Below are positions 61,695 through 64,000 of a stretch of 64,000 bases of DNA, one piece after another. Below the pieces are notes generated by a model. It was not told the DNA's origin. It worked only from the letters and a program-made list of their open reading frames with translations, and did not search any database. Where the stretch lies: NCBI GenBank assembly GCA_046348995.1, contig JAXMDB010000007.1, forward strand, positions 124,001 through 188,000. The letters run 5' to 3'. How positions within the stretch are numbered: position 1 is the stretch's first letter; each line of letters begins with the position of its first letter. Source of the DNA: JANNSX01 sp046348995 (GTDB lineage: Bacteria > Pseudomonadota > Alphaproteobacteria > Rhizobiales > Hyphomicrobiaceae). The position numbers and the translations under genes are program-made.

Positions 61695-62048
61695 TCAGAG
61701 GAGTTCGATTGCGAGGATCGCCTCAATACGACCGAGCACCTCGCACATCAGTTCCTCGTTTGCTTTGCTATGAAAGCTCGCATTGCGCGCTAGCCAATCC
61801 AAAGTCCGAAACTGATGAGAGAGGACGACGCCCGAAAGTCGCACCCCCTTGGGTACCGGCACTTCAAAGCGACTGGACGTCTGTGTGTTGGTGAGGGGGC
61901 AAACAACAAACAGGCCAGTGGCAATGTTGAAGTCCCGCGTCGATAGTACAAGAGCAGGCCGACGACCGGCCTGCTCTGTTCCTGCTTGCGGCGTGAAATC
62001 AACCCAAACAAAGTCGCCCCGCTCGGGCTGATAGACGGCTTTCACCAA
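61695..62048 (-). CDS. mazF: MazF/PemK-type endoribonuclease toxin
   Basis: A 117-residue protein with the MazF core: YQPERGDFVWVDFTPQAGTE, QAGRRPALVLSTRDFN and FVVCPLTNT, then VVLSHQFRTLDW. MazF toxins cut single-stranded RNA. It overlaps the antitoxin gene by seven bases, the usual coupled arrangement with antitoxin first. Confidence 0.95.
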   Translation of the reverse strand: MVKAVYQPERGDFVWVDFTPQAGTEQAGRRPALVLSTRDFNIATGLFVVCPLTNTQTSSRFEVPVPKGVRLSGVVLSHQFRTLDWLARNASFHSKANEELMCEVLGRIEAILAIELL

Positions 62049-62290
62049 ACCTCATCTCCCTCCGGCTTGCCCCAATCGACCTCGGCGCACTCCTGCTCGC
62101 TCGTGCGCTCTGGCTCGCCGGCGAGGAGTTCTGAGAGCTTGAACTTCTTCCTCGCTGGGATGATCTTCAAAGTGCCATCGTCAATCTCTAACTGGACGGT
62201 TGATCCTTCGACCAGACGCACCTGATCGGCAATGTGCTTGGGCAGACGCACCGCTAAACTGTTGCCCCACCTGCTGATGGTGGCGTGCAT
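62042..62290 (-). CDS. mazE: MazE/SpoVT-AbrB-type antitoxin
   Basis: An 82-residue protein with an N-terminal AbrB-type DNA-binding barrel (ISRWGNSLAVRLPKHIADQV) and an acidic C-terminal tail (GEPERTSEQECAEVDWGKPE) that should wrap the toxin. GGAGG directly precedes ATG 62290. It represses its own operon in related systems. Confidence 0.95.
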   Translation of the reverse strand: MHATISRWGNSLAVRLPKHIADQVRLVEGSTVQLEIDDGTLKIIPARKKFKLSELLAGEPERTSEQECAEVDWGKPEGDEVW

Positions 62291-62532
62291 ATAGACCTCC
62301 GATGCTCCCCGATGTCGCTCGCTAGCTCGCGACGTTTCTACATAGTAGATACGGCCGAATGTAGCCACCGGTTCCTGAACGACAAGTTAATTTTGCGTCA
62401 GGCGCTTGATAAAATCGTCACGCGGAGCGTGCTTGGGTACGGTCGCGATCGTGGCCACTACCTGCGGCGGGCAGCGTGCTCATGATGGTGGACTTCGCGT
62501 CCGGCGGGTTGACCGATGCAAGGATCAGACGA

Positions 62533-63516
62533 TCACCCCCGCCAGCGGTGCGGCTCGTAAGGCTCCTCGAGTCGCTTGATCTCGTCCGCCGAGAGCTCGA
62601 TGTCGAGCGCCGCCACCGCCTCGTCGAGTTGCGCCGGACGGCTCGCGCCGATGATGGGCGCAGCCACCCCCGGTTGCGCCAGCACCCAGGCGAGCGCCAC
62701 CTGTGCCGGCTTGACGCCCCGTTCCTTGGCAACCTCGGCCACGCGCGCCGCGACCGCGAAATCGTTCTCGGCAAAATAGTAGCGGTCGGCGATGTCGTCG
62801 GCCTTGGCGCGCGTCGTGTCGCCCTGCTCCCCAAGCTTGCCCGGACGACGGCCGCCCGCGAGGAAGCCGCGCGCGAGTGGACTATAGGGAATGAGCCCGA
62901 CGCCCTCGTCGCGGCAGAGCGGCATCATCTCCCGCTCCTCCTCGCGATAGGCGAGGTTCAGATGATTTTGCATCGAGACGAAACGCGTGAGCCCCATGCG
63001 ATCGGCCGTATGCAGCATCTTGGAGAGCTCCCACGCCCGCATCGTCGAGGCGCCGATGTAGAGCGCCTTGCCGGCCCGCACCACATCGTCCAGCGCCTGC
63101 AAGGTTTCCTCGATCGGCGTGCCCGGATCGGCGCGATGGATCTGATAGAGATCGACGTAGTCCATGCCGAGGCGGCGCAGCGAGGCATCGATCGCCGTCA
63201 TGATGTGCTTGCGCGAAAGACCGGTTTTGTTGGGCCCTGTCTCGGTGCCATGCCGCACCTTCGTCGCCACGACGATATCCTCGCGACGCGCGAAGTCGCG
63301 CAGAGCCCGGCCGGTCACCTCCTCGCTGACGCCCTTCGAATACATATCGGCCGTATCGAAGAAGGTGATCCCGAGCTCGAGCGCTTGACGAAACAGCGGC
63401 CGGCTCGCCGCCTCGTCGAGCACCCATGGCCGCCATTGCGGCGATCCGTAGGTCATGCAGCCGAGGCACAGCCGCGAGACCTCAAGGCCGGTGCGTCCGA
63501 GCTTGGTGAATTTCAT
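62533..63516 (-). CDS. aldo/keto reductase
   Basis: A 327-residue NADPH-dependent TIM-barrel reductase. It starts MKFTKLGRTGLEVSRLCLGC, with catalytic FFDTADMYSKG (Asp and Tyr), VATKVRHG (Lys) and QIHRADPGTPIEET (His). AAGGAG fixes ATG 63516. Substrate unknown; the family reduces aldehydes and ketones broadly. Confidence 0.93.
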   Translation of the reverse strand: MKFTKLGRTGLEVSRLCLGCMTYGSPQWRPWVLDEAASRPLFRQALELGITFFDTADMYSKGVSEEVTGRALRDFARREDIVVATKVRHGTETGPNKTGLSRKHIMTAIDASLRRLGMDYVDLYQIHRADPGTPIEETLQALDDVVRAGKALYIGASTMRAWELSKMLHTADRMGLTRFVSMQNHLNLAYREEEREMMPLCRDEGVGLIPYSPLARGFLAGGRRPGKLGEQGDTTRAKADDIADRYYFAENDFAVAARVAEVAKERGVKPAQVALAWVLAQPGVAAPIIGASRPAQLDEAVAALDIELSADEIKRLEEPYEPHRWRG

Positions 63517-63543
63517 GGAGAGGCTCCTTCGCTTCGGATTCGG

Positions 63544-63664
63544 CGTAGGTTGGGATAGCGCGGCCAAAACGGTCGAAGAGACCAATAGCGTCGATCCGCG
63601 CGTAACCCAACGGATAGTTCGCCCCGAGAGTTGGGTTACGCGCTCCGCGCCAACCCAACCTACG
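63544..63664. repeat. inverted repeats of the GTAGGTTGGG..CCCAACCTAC type
   Basis: CGTAGGTTGGGATAGCGCGG (63544-63563) pairs in its outer part with CCAACCCAACCTACG (63650-63664). Inside, CCGCGCGTAACCCAAC (63597-63612) is nearly complementary to GTTGGGTTACGCGC (63631-63644). These are nested intergenic palindromes of the kind common in proteobacteria. Confidence 0.6.
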
Positions 63665-63778
63665 ATCCTCGACCTGCGGCCGCATGCCCGTCCGCCGACG
63701 GCCGTCCGGCCCTTGCGCTTGCACCACGCGGGCGGCATCGTCGGCGGCGAGCGTGATCTCCAAAGGACCTGTTCGGCA

Positions 63779-64000
63779 ATGACCGCAAATCTCCCCTCTC
63801 AAGCCCGTGTCGTCATCATCGGCGGCGGCATCGCCGGCTGCTCGGTGGCCTATCATCTGGCGAAGCTCGGCTGGAAGGACATCGTGCTGCTCGAGAGGAA
63901 GAAGCTCACCTCCGGCACGACCTGGCACGCGGCGGGCCTGCTCGGCCAGGGGCGCTCTGGCCCTTCCGCGCAGAAGATCACGGCCTACTCGACGAATCTC
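63779..64000 (+). CDS. dimethylglycine dehydrogenase-like FAD enzyme, N-terminal part (cut by window end)
   Basis: The 74 visible residues have an FAD Rossmann motif (VVIIGGGIAGCSVAYHLAKL), then TSGTTWHAAGLLGQGRSGPS. The WHAAGL motif holds the His used for covalent FAD attachment in dimethylglycine dehydrogenases. It is more typical of that family than the copy at 4351, which has WHAAGG. AAAGGA precedes ATG 63779. The gene continues beyond the window. Confidence 0.85.
   Translation, partial: MTANLPSQARVVIIGGGIAGCSVAYHLAKLGWKDIVLLERKKLTSGTTWHAAGLLGQGRSGPSAQKITAYSTNL

Noticed and set aside
59921..61894. A 657-codon open frame across the permease genes
   Set aside because: It runs out of frame through two permease genes with intact EAA loops. 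The translation is Arg/Gly-rich without hydrophobic helices.

Overview
The window is GC-rich DNA from an alphaproteobacterium, most likely a member of Hyphomicrobiales (Rhizobiales). The main evidence is a complete PhyR/NepR/EcfG general stress response (GSR) system, which is specific to Alphaproteobacteria. An F1 ATP synthase operon in the order atpH-A-G-D-C and a Ku/LigD repair locus fit this placement. No integrase, transposase, CRISPR array, rRNA or replication origin was seen.

Layout. 0-8.3 kb: an ArsR repressor with a small membrane protein and a sulfide:quinone oxidoreductase-like enzyme, a bactofilin, a von Willebrand A protein, a dimethylglycine dehydrogenase-like FAD/GcvT enzyme, a YegS-type lipid kinase and a membrane protein. 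8.3-14.7 kb: the F1 ATP synthase operon (minus strand), interrupted by three non-ATPase insertions: a GlcG/HbpS-like protein, a VapD toxin with a putative antitoxin, and an 86-residue Cys-rich protein. 15-20.8 kb: a fused double-ATPase of a peptide-type ABC transporter, a RACo-like 2Fe-2S/ASKHA protein, and two small envelope genes whose 5' ends overlap head to head. 20.8-25.2 kb: a BON protein, Ku, and a DNA ligase D split into PE-POL and LIG genes, then tRNA-Val.

26.8-41.7 kb is the most distinctive part, a stress-response island. It holds two PhyR regulators, EcfG, its anti-sigma NepR, and a second, previously unlabelled NepR-like gene divergent from the first phyR. I found eight perfect EcfG-type promoters (GGAAC-N16/17-CGTT) plus several near matches. 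They precede the regulators themselves, a DUF892 ferritin-like gene, an EF-hand gene, a KGG stress protein, a glycosyltransferase/UDP-galactopyranose mutase pair, a DUF378 gene and a small membrane protein. One perfect site precedes no recognisable gene. A near match also precedes bon-ku-ligD. The island therefore looks like the GSR core with part of its regulon around it.

41.6-49 kb: a Crp/Fnr regulator, DoxX-like protein, tRNA-Ser, Rieske oxygenase, trypsin-like protease, a cluster of palindromic intergenic repeats, RidA-like and Uma2-like proteins and two tandem cupins. 49-61.6 kb: four EamA transporters, alanine dehydrogenase, a MocR-type regulator, a divergent class III aminotransferase and a polyamine-type ABC importer. 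This is consistent with uptake of an amine or amino acid, transamination onto pyruvate, and recovery of pyruvate by alanine dehydrogenase. 61.7-64 kb: a MazEF-type toxin-antitoxin pair, an aldo/keto reductase, a repeat-rich gap, and the start of a second dimethylglycine dehydrogenase-like gene cut by the window end.

All functional calls come from reading the translated sequences and are family-level unless stated. No database search was run.
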